From contig DHGK01000230.1 in NCBI GenBank assembly GCA_002402755.1, forward strand, positions 9,698-27,878: DNA of 18,181 bases, written 5' to 3'. Both the position numbers and the translations under genes were made by a program. The notes beneath the pieces were generated by a model, which worked only from the letters and a program-made list of their open reading frames with translations, ran no database searches and was not told where the DNA came from. The stretch is from Planctomycetes bacterium UBA4800. GTDB taxonomy: Bacteria > Planctomycetota > UBA8108 > UBA8890 > UBA8898. Below are positions 10,628 through 17,332 of the stretch, one piece after another (positions within the stretch are counted from its first letter, which is position 1; each line of letters opens with the position of its first letter).

Positions 10628-11827
10628 ATGAAACTGCGAGAGAGGTTCTACAGCGCGGTCCTCGCCGAGCATCTGGGCGCCTATCGCCAGATGGCGTTTG
10701 TCGTCGGTCCCCGGCAGGTGGGCAAGACCACGGTGTGCCGGGGTCTTGCACGGCACTGCCTTGACTGGGACAACGAAGACGACCGGGAGATAATCTTGAA
10801 GGGGCCGGGAGCGGTGGCGCAGCATGCCCGGCTCGACGTTGCGCAGGAGTGTCTCCTCGTCCTCACCCTGGACGAGTTCCACAAGTACAGGCGCTGGAAG
10901 CTCTTCTTGAAGGGCTTCTTCGATGCGTACCAGGATCGCGTGCGGGTCATTGTGACGGGCTCCTCCCGCCTGGATGTGTATCGCCGCGGCGGGGACAGTC
11001 TCATGGGGCGCTACTTCCTCTTTCGCATGCATCCCCTCAGCGTCGGCGAGCTCGCGTGCCGGCGCGTGACGGAAGAGCCGATTCGTCCGCCGCGTTCGAT
11101 TTCCGGCGCGGACTGGGAAGCGCTCTGGGAGCACGGGGGCTACCCCGAGCCTTTCATTCGGCGCGATGCGCGTTTCTCGAGGCGCTGGCGCCGCTTGCGC
11201 GACGATCAGCTCCTCAAGGAGGATGTCCGCGATCTGACGCGGATTCACGAGATCGACCAACTGGTCACCCTCGGCCGTGTGCTTGCCCGACGTTCCGGCG
11301 CGCAGATCGTCTTCAGCGCCCTCGCCAGGCAGATCCGCGTCAGCGAGAACACGATACGGAGCTGGATCGCGACGCTCTGTTCGCTGCAGTACGGGTTTCT
11401 CGTGCGTCCGTGGTACAAGAACGTGGCGCGCGCGCTGCGGAAGGAACCGAAGTGGTTTCTTCGCGACTGGGCCGGCATCGAGGATCCCGGCAGCCGCGCC
11501 GAGACGTTCTGCGCGTGCCACTTGCTGAAGGCCGTCGAAGGTTGGACGGATCTCGGGCTCGGGAGCTTCGAGCTCAGGTACGTGCGCGACCGGCAGCAGC
11601 ACGAGGTGGATTTCCTGGTTCTGCGCGACGAGAAGCCGTGGTTTCTCGTGGAAGCGAAGCTCGGCGACGACCGGCTCTCGCCGTCGCTTGCGCGGTTCCA
11701 GGCACAGACCGGCTGCGCGCATGCGCTCCAGGCCGTCGTCGACCTGGACTACGCGGGGTGCGATTGCTTCTCCTACGCCGCGCCCGTCGTCGTCCCGGCG
11801 CGGACGCTTTTCTCGCAACTCCTTTGA
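10628..11827 (+). CDS. AAA_14/DUF4143 family ATP-binding protein
   Basis: This is a cytoplasmic P-loop ATPase (399 aa) of the large but poorly understood AAA_14 plus DUF4143 family. Walker A is GPRQVGKTT (27-35). Walker B is LLVLTLDEF with Asp82-Glu83. VTGSSRLDVYRRGGDSLMGR and MHPLSVGEL, hallmark stretches of the family, follow. The middle has HGGYPEPF and a helix-turn-helix-like VSENTIRSWIATL (about residues 238-250). The C-terminal DUF4143 part has a PD-(D/E)xK-like arrangement, with D328 in EVDFLV and E342-x-K344 in FLVEAK; nuclease activity is unproven. Length is normal for the family. Codon use is less GC-biased than in its neighbours, and a relic of a related gene lies 2.4 kb downstream; both suggest horizontal spread. 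Proposed roles in the literature are mostly guesses, so I assign none. Confidence 0.92.
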   Translation: MKLRERFYSAVLAEHLGAYRQMAFVVGPRQVGKTTVCRGLARHCLDWDNEDDREIILKGPGAVAQHARLDVAQECLLVLTLDEFHKYRRWKLFLKGFFDAYQDRVRVIVTGSSRLDVYRRGGDSLMGRYFLFRMHPLSVGELACRRVTEEPIRPPRSISGADWEALWEHGGYPEPFIRRDARFSRRWRRLRDDQLLKEDVRDLTRIHEIDQLVTLGRVLARRSGAQIVFSALARQIRVSENTIRSWIATLCSLQYGFLVRPWYKNVARALRKEPKWFLRDWAGIEDPGSRAETFCACHLLKAVEGWTDLGLGSFELRYVRDRQQHEVDFLVLRDEKPWFLVEAKLGDDRLSPSLARFQAQTGCAHALQAVVDLDYAGCDCFSYAAPVVVPARTLFSQLL

Positions 11828-11841
11828 CGCGTGCGTTGTCG

Positions 11842-11847
11842 TACAAT
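11842..11847 (+). promoter_or_regulatory. Putative -10 element TACAAT for the PD40/TPR gene
   Basis: TACAAT lies 15 nt after the ATPase stop and is followed directly by GACCGTG, as at the TATACT candidate at 5508. A TTGACG is present but only 12 bp upstream, too close for a normal -35. The implied leader is about 30 nt and includes the GGGAG ribosome-binding site. Confidence 0.45.
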
Positions 11848-11883
11848 GACCGTGTTCGGGAGCGGCGAACATGGGAGACCGGC

Positions 11884-14190
11884 ATGACGAGTAGAAGCGG
11901 ACGTCGTGCGATCGCGGTCGGGCTCGCGCTCGCGGCGGCCGCCGCGGGCTGCCTGTACGTGCTGCACCGCAGGGCGCAATCGCCCGAGGCGCTGCTCGCG
12001 CGCGCCGTGAAGGCCTGGCGCGAGGGGCCCGCGCCCGCCGCCGCCTGCGCGATCGCCTACCCGCGCGCCGGCGCCGTGTTCCCGCCCGAGATCCCGCCGC
12101 CGACCTTCGTGTGGCACGATGCCGCGCCGGGCGCGGAGGCGTGGCTCGTCGCCGTCGAGCTTCAGGGCGGCGGGGAGGTGCTGTACGCCCTCGCGCACGA
12201 GCGGCGCTGGAAGCCGGCCGCGGCGGCGTGGGAAGTCATCGCGCAGCGCTCGCGCGAATGCGATGCGGCCGTGTCGGTCATCGGCCTGGATCTCGCGGGC
12301 GCGGGGCGCACGATCTCGGCCGGCCGCACGGTCTTTCGCACCTCCGCCGACCCGGTCGATGCGCCGATCTTCTACCGCGAGGTCAACCTGCCCTTCATCG
12401 AGGCGGTCATAGACCCGCGGCGCATTCGCTGGCGCTTCGGGTCGGTCGCGGGGCCGGAGCAGCCGCCCGTCGTCCTCGAGAACCTGCCCGTGTGCGGCAA
12501 CTGCCACTCCTTCTCGCGCGACGGGAAGACGCTCGGCATGGATGTCGACTACGCCAACAGCAAGGGCTCGTACGTCATCACGCGCACGGCCGAGCAGATG
12601 GCGCTCCCGACGAGCGAGATCATCACCTGGGACGACTACAAGCGCGAGGACGGGGAGCTGACGTTCGGCCTGCTCTCGCAGGTCTCGCCCGACGGGCGGT
12701 ACGTCCTGAGCACGGTCAAGGACCGCTCCGTGTTCGTGCCGCGCCCCGACCTGCGCTTCTCGCAGCTCTTCTTCCCGGTGAAGGGCATCATCGGGGTGTA
12801 CGACCGGGAGGCGCGGGCGTTCTTCGCGCTGCCGGGCGCGGACGACCCCGCGTTCGTCCAGAGCAATCCGACCTGGAGCCCCGACGGGAAATGGGTGGTG
12901 TTCGCGCGCAGCCGCGTGCACCGCCTGGCGGTCGACCGGGGCAACGTGCTCCTCAAGCCCGACGAGTGCAAGGAGTTCCTGGAGGAGGGCGCGCGGTTCC
13001 TGTTCGACCTCTTCCGCGTGCCCTTCAACGACGGCAAGGGCGGGACGGCCGAGCCGCTCGCGGGCGCGTCGGGCGACGGCCTGAGCAACTACTTCCCGAA
13101 GTACTCGCCGGACGGCCGCTGGATCGTGTTCTGCAAGGCGAAGAGCTTCATGCTGCTCCAGCCGGACAGCGCGCTCTTCATCATCCCGGCCGAGGGCGGC
13201 CCGGCCCGGCGCCTTGAGTGCAACACGCCCCTCATGAACTCCTGGCACAGCTTCTCGCCGAACGGCCGGTGGCTCGTCTTCTCGTCCAAGGCGAACTCGG
13301 CCTACACGCAGCTCTTCCTGGCGCACATCGACGCGGAAGGCCGGAGCGCGCCGCCCGTCGTGCTCGACCACTTCACGGCGCCCGACCGCGCCGCGAACAT
13401 CCCCGAGTTCGTCGCGCTGCCGCCCGGGGGGATCCGGCGCATTCACGAGGAGTTCGTCAACGACCGCTCGTTCGTCCGCGCGGGCAACGAATGCTTCAGG
13501 AACGGCCGCACCGGCGACGCGATCCGCAACTACGAGGAGGCCTTGAAGCTCAACGCCGCGAATGCGGATGCGCACCAGAGGCTGGGGTTCCTCCTGAGCC
13601 AGGCGAAGGGGCGGCGTGCCGAGGGCGCCGCCCACACCGCGAAGGCGCTGGAGCTCGAGCCGCGCCATCCGTACGCCCGCAACGACATGGCGATGGTTCT
13701 CTTCCAGCAGGGCAGGTACGCGGAGGCGGCGCCGCATTTCGAGGCCGCCCTGGCGCACATGCCCGAGACCGAGGCGGTGCCGTACGACGCGGCGACGATC
13801 CGGCGCCACTTCGCGCGCACGCTCCTCAATCTCGGCCAGTACGGCCGCAGCGCGGAGCTTCTGTCGGAGGCCGCGCGCCGGGCGCCAGGCGATGCCGGGA
13901 CGCTCTACTACCTGGCGGTCGCCCGCGCGCACCTCGGCGAGATCGAGGAGCCCGAGCGGCTCTACCGGGAGGCCCTCGCGCTCGATCCGCGCGTCGACCT
14001 CGCGCCCGCGTTCCACGATCGGATGGGCATCAACTACGCCGCCTCGGGAAGGTTCTCCGAGGCGATCGCGGCCGCCCAGCGGGCGCTCATGCTCGCGCGA
14101 GCGGGCAGGCTTGCCGATCTTGCCCGCCGGATCGAGGAGAGGATCGCGCGCTACGAGCGGGGGATCCCGGACGAGCCGGCGCGGTCCTGA
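11884..14190 (+). CDS. Exported PD40 beta-propeller/TPR protein with a CxxCH motif
   Basis: This envelope protein (768 aa) is likely periplasmic and membrane-anchored. A GGGAG lies 6 nt before ATG 11884. The N-terminus has basic residues, then IAVGLALAAAAAGC, a signal sequence whose C23 gives a weak lipobox. CGNCH at 204-208 (VCGNCHSFSRDGKTLGMDVD) is a c-type heme motif. PD40/WD40-like blades follow: QVSPDGRY near 265, TWSPDGKW near 329, KYSPDGRW near 405 and SFSPNGRW near 455. TPR helices fill about 525-755. CxxCH next to SPDGK-type blades occurs in TolB-like proteins of several phyla; heme attachment is plausible but unproven, as only one motif is present and no axial ligand can be assigned. 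A role in envelope assembly or protein-protein scaffolding is a guess. It is transcribed alone. Confidence 0.85.
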   Translation: MTSRSGRRAIAVGLALAAAAAGCLYVLHRRAQSPEALLARAVKAWREGPAPAAACAIAYPRAGAVFPPEIPPPTFVWHDAAPGAEAWLVAVELQGGGEVLYALAHERRWKPAAAAWEVIAQRSRECDAAVSVIGLDLAGAGRTISAGRTVFRTSADPVDAPIFYREVNLPFIEAVIDPRRIRWRFGSVAGPEQPPVVLENLPVCGNCHSFSRDGKTLGMDVDYANSKGSYVITRTAEQMALPTSEIITWDDYKREDGELTFGLLSQVSPDGRYVLSTVKDRSVFVPRPDLRFSQLFFPVKGIIGVYDREARAFFALPGADDPAFVQSNPTWSPDGKWVVFARSRVHRLAVDRGNVLLKPDECKEFLEEGARFLFDLFRVPFNDGKGGTAEPLAGASGDGLSNYFPKYSPDGRWIVFCKAKSFMLLQPDSALFIIPAEGGPARRLECNTPLMNSWHSFSPNGRWLVFSSKANSAYTQLFLAHIDAEGRSAPPVVLDHFTAPDRAANIPEFVALPPGGIRRIHEEFVNDRSFVRAGNECFRNGRTGDAIRNYEEALKLNAANADAHQRLGFLLSQAKGRRAEGAAHTAKALELEPRHPYARNDMAMVLFQQGRYAEAAPHFEAALAHMPETEAVPYDAATIRRHFARTLLNLGQYGRSAELLSEAARRAPGDAGTLYYLAVARAHLGEIEEPERLYREALALDPRVDLAPAFHDRMGINYAASGRFSEAIAAAQRALMLARAGRLADLARRIEERIARYERGIPDEPARS

Positions 14191-14195
14191 ACGCC

Positions 14196-14312
14196 CCCGA
14201 GGTGACGGGGAGCTTCCGCTTCGACCTCTACCGTTTCGGCGGGACTCCGTCCAAGGGCGCTCCCACTACGTGCGCCTGCATCCCCTCTCGGTGGCCGAGC
14301 CGGGGATCAGGA
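14196..14312 (+). pseudogene. Frameshifted fragment of a second AAA_14 ATPase
   Basis: Six bases after the PD40/TPR stop, one frame reads PEVTGSFRFDLYRFGG. After loss of one G in the run near 14236-14240 the next frame reads DSVQGRSHYVRLHPLSVAEP. Joined, these match VTGSSRLDVYRRGGDSLMGR and FRMHPLSVGEL of the intact ATPase at 10628-11827 almost word for word in the family's conserved positions. Walker A and DUF4143 parts are missing. The match may continue weakly (GIRSAKRLQ, PYGSGVP) to about 14360, inside the 3' end of the toxin gene on the other strand. The fragment is diverged from the intact gene, so it is a separate family member and not a recent partial duplication. Confidence 0.75.
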
Positions 14313-14337
14313 GCGCCAAGCGCCTCCAGGCGGCCCC

Positions 14338-14634
14338 TTACGGTTCGGGCGTACCCCGCGCCGCGTGCCAGATGCGGACGATTTCCACAACTTGGCCCCT
14401 GTTGCTCAAGCGATAGACAATACGACAGGGCTTCCGGATGACCTCGCGGAGATTGGCATCCCCGAACTCCGGAACAACACGCCCGGACTGTGGAAACTCC
14501 CGCAACTGCCCGACGGTTTCAAGCAGCTTTCGCCCGAACATGCGGGCGGCGGCCGGATTCGCCTCTGCGATATAGGAAAGAAGCTGCCTGAAGTCCTGGC
14601 GAGCGGTCGGCGCCCACGTCAGCGAGACAGCCAT
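14338..14634 (-). CDS. ParE/RelE-superfamily toxin
   Basis: This small toxin (98 aa) would be one half of a type II toxin-antitoxin pair. It reads MAVSLTWAPTARQDFRQLLS, then YIAEANPAAARMF, a FPQSGRVVPEF turn, LREVIRKPCRIVYRLSN and VEIVRIWHAARG. This is the usual ParE order: TxxAxxDL-like start, FPxxGR, R-x-Y-R-I-V-Y and IxHxAR. ParE-type toxins poison gyrase while RelE-type toxins cut mRNA; the target here cannot be told from sequence. Its start overlaps the antitoxin end by 16 nt, which implies translational coupling. ATG 14634 is chosen because the family fold begins there; the longer upstream frame is the antitoxin read out of phase. The last residues TPEP may come from neighbouring relic DNA. 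Less GC-biased codon use suggests transfer. Confidence 0.88.
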   Translation of the reverse strand: MAVSLTWAPTARQDFRQLLSYIAEANPAAARMFGRKLLETVGQLREFPQSGRVVPEFGDANLREVIRKPCRIVYRLSNRGQVVEIVRIWHAARGTPEP

Positions 14635-14804
14635 TCGGCGTATTCCCGCTCGATCTCCTCGTGAGGAATCCCCTGCCCCGCATCCAGCTCGGCAAGCCCC
14701 TTCCGCACTCCGGCCACGAAGTTGATCCGCTCCTGGATATCTTCCCACGTGCTATCGTCGGGAAGCTCCCGAATGATGTGCAACGCCGTATCCTTCGCTT
14801 TCAT
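14619..14804 (-). CDS. Antitoxin of the ParE/RelE pair
   Basis: This small acidic protein (61 aa) sits immediately upstream of and overlapping the toxin. It reads MKAKDTALHIIRELPDDSTW and then EDIQERINFVAGVRKGLAELDAG and IPHEEIEREYAEWLSR. The pattern LPDDxTWEDI, a helix with a K/R-G-L-x-D/E-x-D/E-x-G turn, and IPHEE near the C-terminus is that of short antitoxins paired with ParE/RelE toxins. The N-terminal part is too short for me to name the DNA-binding fold. It is expected to bind and neutralise the toxin and repress its own promoter. Only a weak GAGAG precedes the ATG. Confidence 0.82.
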   Translation of the reverse strand: MKAKDTALHIIRELPDDSTWEDIQERINFVAGVRKGLAELDAGQGIPHEEIEREYAEWLSR

Positions 14805-14810
14805 GCTCTC

Positions 14811-14816
14811 AGTGTA
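14811..14816 (-). promoter_or_regulatory. Putative extended -10 element of the toxin-antitoxin operon
   Basis: On the minus strand TGG-TACACT lies six bases before the antitoxin ATG, resembling an extended -10 (TGn-TATAAT). A poor -35 TTGGTC is 19 bp further up. Transcription would start at or next to the ATG, so a leaderless or very short leader is possible. Confidence 0.4.
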
Positions 14817-14945
14817 CCACAGGATCTCTCTAGTTGACCAACGTCGTGGGCGCCTGGCGTGGTGTATGCAGGCAGGGATGCGTCAGGGAAGCCGCTGCCC
14901 CCGTCTGCACGCAACGCCGGGCGCAAGGGAACCCGTTCCGGCCGC

Positions 14946-15914
14946 TCACGCCGTGCGTTCGACCCGGCGATACGCGGACGCGGCGTTTCCGGCGAAGACC
15001 ATCTCCTCGACGGCGCGGCCTTTCGCACGAAAGTAATCGGCGGCGATCGTCTGCACGGTGAGGAGCGAGGCGAAGTGCCCGCAGACGGGCCAGTTGCTGC
15101 CGTAGACGAGGCGGTCCGGGCCGAAGCGGTGCCAGATCGCATCGAGCACCGGACGATAGAACGCCTGCTCCGTGGGAAGCTCGCGGTGCTTCCGTCCCGT
15201 TCCCTCCACCAGCCCGGACACTTTGACGAAGACGCGCGGATGGCGGACGAGGGCCCCGAGCGCGGCGAGCCAGTCCTCGGGCGGCGCCTTGCCGTCGACG
15301 CGCACGCCGGCCAGGTGGTCGATGACGATCGTGAGGTCGGGAATGCGCTCGGCGAGGAACTTCGCCTGCGCGAGGATCTCGCTGCCGCCGACGAGGTCGA
15401 GCGCGAGCTTCCGCTGCGCGAGCAGTTCGAGATCGGCGAGCACGGCCTCGTCCTGGATGCCGCGCGGGGGTTTCGGATCGCGAATGCGAATGCCGCGGAA
15501 GAGCGGGTTCGCGGCGAATCGCGCGAGGAGATCGGCGAACTCGCTCGTCCCGACCGGCAGGTTGCCGACGAGGCCGGCGATGAAGGGCTCCTTCGCGGCC
15601 AGGTCGAGGACCCACTGGTTGTCCTCGACCCAGGGGCTCGCCTCGACGACGATCGTGCCCGTCACCTTCCGCGGCACGGGCTGGGCGAGGTAGTGCTCGG
15701 GCAGCGTCGTTCTGTAGAGCACGGCATCGCGCGTGTCGGGCCACGGCACGCCCTGGGGCCGCGTCGGGTCGTAGAAGTGCGTGTGCGTGTCGATGATGGT
15801 GAGCGGCGGCTCGGCGCCGCCCGCCGGCGCGCCGCCCCCGGGCGCGCGGCACGAGCACAGGGCGGCGCACGCCGCGCCCCCCGCCACGGAATCAAGGAAA
15901 CTGCGCCGGTTCAT
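14946..15914 (-). CDS. Tat-exported amidohydrolase (COG3618, lactonase-like)
   Basis: This is a metal-dependent TIM-barrel hydrolase (322 aa) related to L-fuconolactonase and 2-pyrone-4,6-dicarboxylate lactonase. The N-terminus MNRRSFLDSVAGGAACAALC has the twin-arginine RRSFL motif, and L19-C20-S21-C22 could be a lipobox, so it may be a Tat lipoprotein. The metal-binding DTHTH is at D42/H44/H46, IDHLAG has H200, and the strand-8 motif is YGSNWPVCG with Asn274 where amidohydrolases usually have Asp. The substrate is probably a sugar lactone or similar ring ester, inferred from family and context. GGAGGTG precedes the ATG, and the start overlaps the upstream stop (ATGA), so it is coupled to the DUF4380 gene. 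Confidence 0.88.
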   Translation of the reverse strand: MNRRSFLDSVAGGAACAALCSCRAPGGGAPAGGAEPPLTIIDTHTHFYDPTRPQGVPWPDTRDAVLYRTTLPEHYLAQPVPRKVTGTIVVEASPWVEDNQWVLDLAAKEPFIAGLVGNLPVGTSEFADLLARFAANPLFRGIRIRDPKPPRGIQDEAVLADLELLAQRKLALDLVGGSEILAQAKFLAERIPDLTIVIDHLAGVRVDGKAPPEDWLAALGALVRHPRVFVKVSGLVEGTGRKHRELPTEQAFYRPVLDAIWHRFGPDRLVYGSNWPVCGHFASLLTVQTIAADYFRAKGRAVEEMVFAGNAASAYRRVERTA

Positions 15915-17269
15915 GGCACCTCCACCTCGCCCGCGCTCTTTGTCGCCGCCTGGACGACGGGAATCTCCTGCACGGTCTCGCCGTGCGCATCCTCCATGAG
16001 GAAAAGCAGCATGCGCGCCGGCGCGGGGCCGGCCTGCACGGCGGGGACGGCCAGGTCGACGAGCTCGCCCGCGCGGACCTCGCGAAGCACCTCGCCCGAA
16101 AGCAAGAGCGAGCCGTCGCGGAAGAACGCCAGCCTTCCCGCGAGCGTGCCGCGCGTCCAGGCGGGCGGCTTCAGGATTGCGACGTTCTCGGTCACGTAGT
16201 AGACGGGGCCCGTGCCGCGCGCGAGATGCACGCGCGTGCCGAAGGAGTGCTTCTCGCCGGGCGCGAGCGTGACGTACGGCGACAGGATCTCGCTCTCGAT
16301 GAGCCACGGCTCGCCGTCGTCCATGGCGACCGTGGTGTCGCCGAGCCGTATCGTCCCCGGTCCGCTCGTCCAGAACTCGACGCTCGCGCCGTCGGGGTAC
16401 TCGGCGTCGGGCTGCGCCGGGAATGTGTGGGCGAAGAGGTATCCCGCGGCGTCCTGCGTCACGGCCAGCCACTCGGCCGCCACATCGAGAGCGGCCTTGC
16501 CGGCCCGGCGCCGGTACTCCAGGCGGAAGAGCCTCCCGCCGGGGCTCGCGATCGTCGAGAACTGCGGGCTGTCCTCGGGCCCGAACATCACCCGGTAGCC
16601 CTTGGGGTAGCGGGTGTGCCGGTAGACGGGCGCCCAGGCGCGCAGGTTGCGGTGGAACGCGGCCCCCGGCGCCGTCTCGGCGCGGGCGTCGTGCTGCGTG
16701 ACCTGCCAGATGCCCCACCGGACGGGCCGATCGGCGATATTCTCCATGGTTGCGATGAGCTCGACCGATGTCGTTCGCGGCCTGAGCCTGATCTCGCGCG
16801 TGAAGCGGATTCCGGCGTAAAGGTCCTTCGGGCCCGTGAGCCGCACGGCGGCCTCGCCGGAGTGGTTCGCGAGGACATCGAGCGCGAACGCGCCGCGGTC
16901 GGTGCATCCGCCCTTCGCGAACGGATCGGGCGGCCCGGGCCATTCCTCAGGACCGCTCCAGCCCTGCGGCGCCGGCCAGAGCTTGTCGCCGCCGTAGTTG
17001 GCCCAGTCGCCGAGCGCGCCCGCGTCTTCGGCCGCGCCGCCCGCGGGCACCGCGAGAACCTTGCCCGCAAGGCCGCGGTTCACCCACAGGTACTCGCACC
17101 CGTCGAACCTGAGCTGCACGATGCGGCCGCCGAGCTGCGGCGCGACGACGACATCCATTCTGCCGTTCGTCAATTCGACGCACTGCCAGCCGTTGTACGT
17201 GACATCGCGGACGGCGCAGCGATCGGCGCTGCAGCCGACGAGTAGTGCAAGAACGAACGCCGCGCGCAT
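15911..17269 (-). CDS. DUF4380-type lipoprotein
   Basis: This exported lipoprotein (452 aa) has a very short signal peptide, MRAAFVLALLVGC, with lipobox L10-V11-G12-C13. The body reads like the DUF4380 / galactose-mutarotase-like beta-sandwich group: VVVAPQLGGRIVQLRFDGCEYLWVN near the start, WANYGGDKLWPAPQ, RWGIWQVTQHD, a long beta-rich middle and PGEKHSFGTRVHL. Members are thought to bind or act on carbohydrates, but no enzyme activity is proven, so I name none. The start is secure because AAGGAGGT lies 3 nt before the ATG. It is the middle gene of a three-gene minus-strand set, overlapping the amidohydrolase by 4 bp and lying downstream of the DUF4091 gene behind the 51-bp palindrome. Confidence 0.85.
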   Translation of the reverse strand: MRAAFVLALLVGCSADRCAVRDVTYNGWQCVELTNGRMDVVVAPQLGGRIVQLRFDGCEYLWVNRGLAGKVLAVPAGGAAEDAGALGDWANYGGDKLWPAPQGWSGPEEWPGPPDPFAKGGCTDRGAFALDVLANHSGEAAVRLTGPKDLYAGIRFTREIRLRPRTTSVELIATMENIADRPVRWGIWQVTQHDARAETAPGAAFHRNLRAWAPVYRHTRYPKGYRVMFGPEDSPQFSTIASPGGRLFRLEYRRRAGKAALDVAAEWLAVTQDAAGYLFAHTFPAQPDAEYPDGASVEFWTSGPGTIRLGDTTVAMDDGEPWLIESEILSPYVTLAPGEKHSFGTRVHLARGTGPVYYVTENVAILKPPAWTRGTLAGRLAFFRDGSLLLSGEVLREVRAGELVDLAVPAVQAGPAPARMLLFLMEDAHGETVQEIPVVQAATKSAGEVEVP

Positions 17270-17272
17270 AGT

Positions 17273-17280
17273 ACCTCCTT
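17273..17280 (-). promoter_or_regulatory. Perfect Shine-Dalgarno of the DUF4380 gene
   Basis: AAGGAGGT, a full complement of the 16S tail, sits 3 nt before the ATG at 17269. It is the strongest ribosome-binding site in the window and lies just beyond the palindrome, so the gene can be initiated independently of the upstream gene. Confidence 0.8.
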
Positions 17281-17281
17281 G

Positions 17282-17332
17282 TTCCGGGGACAGTCACCGA
17301 TTTCCCGGGGAAATCGGTGACTGTCCCCGGAA
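17282..17332. repeat. 51-bp palindrome (REP-like/MITE-like element)
   Basis: Arms at 17282-17306 and 17308-17332 are perfect 25-bp reverse complements around one G. The left arm starts TTCCGGGGACAGTCACCG. The element lies at the junction of two minus-strand genes and contains the stop codon (17294-17296) of the upstream one. Perfect arms imply recent arrival or selection for pairing. It would form a very stable RNA hairpin. From memory, GGGGACAGTC-type palindromes are dispersed in several environmental genomes, sometimes with REP-associated transposases; I cannot verify that here. Confidence 0.9.

Noticed and set aside
14191..14337. Intrinsic terminators between the PD40/TPR gene and the toxin gene
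   Set aside because: CCCCG/CGGGG at 14195-14210 and GGAG/CTCC dyads near 14310-14327 are short and lack U-runs; the first is shared with the ATPase relic.
14805..14945. A further gene between the antitoxin and the amidohydrolase
   Set aside because: Short frames only, without ribosome-binding site or recognisable sequence; it looks like plain intergenic DNA.
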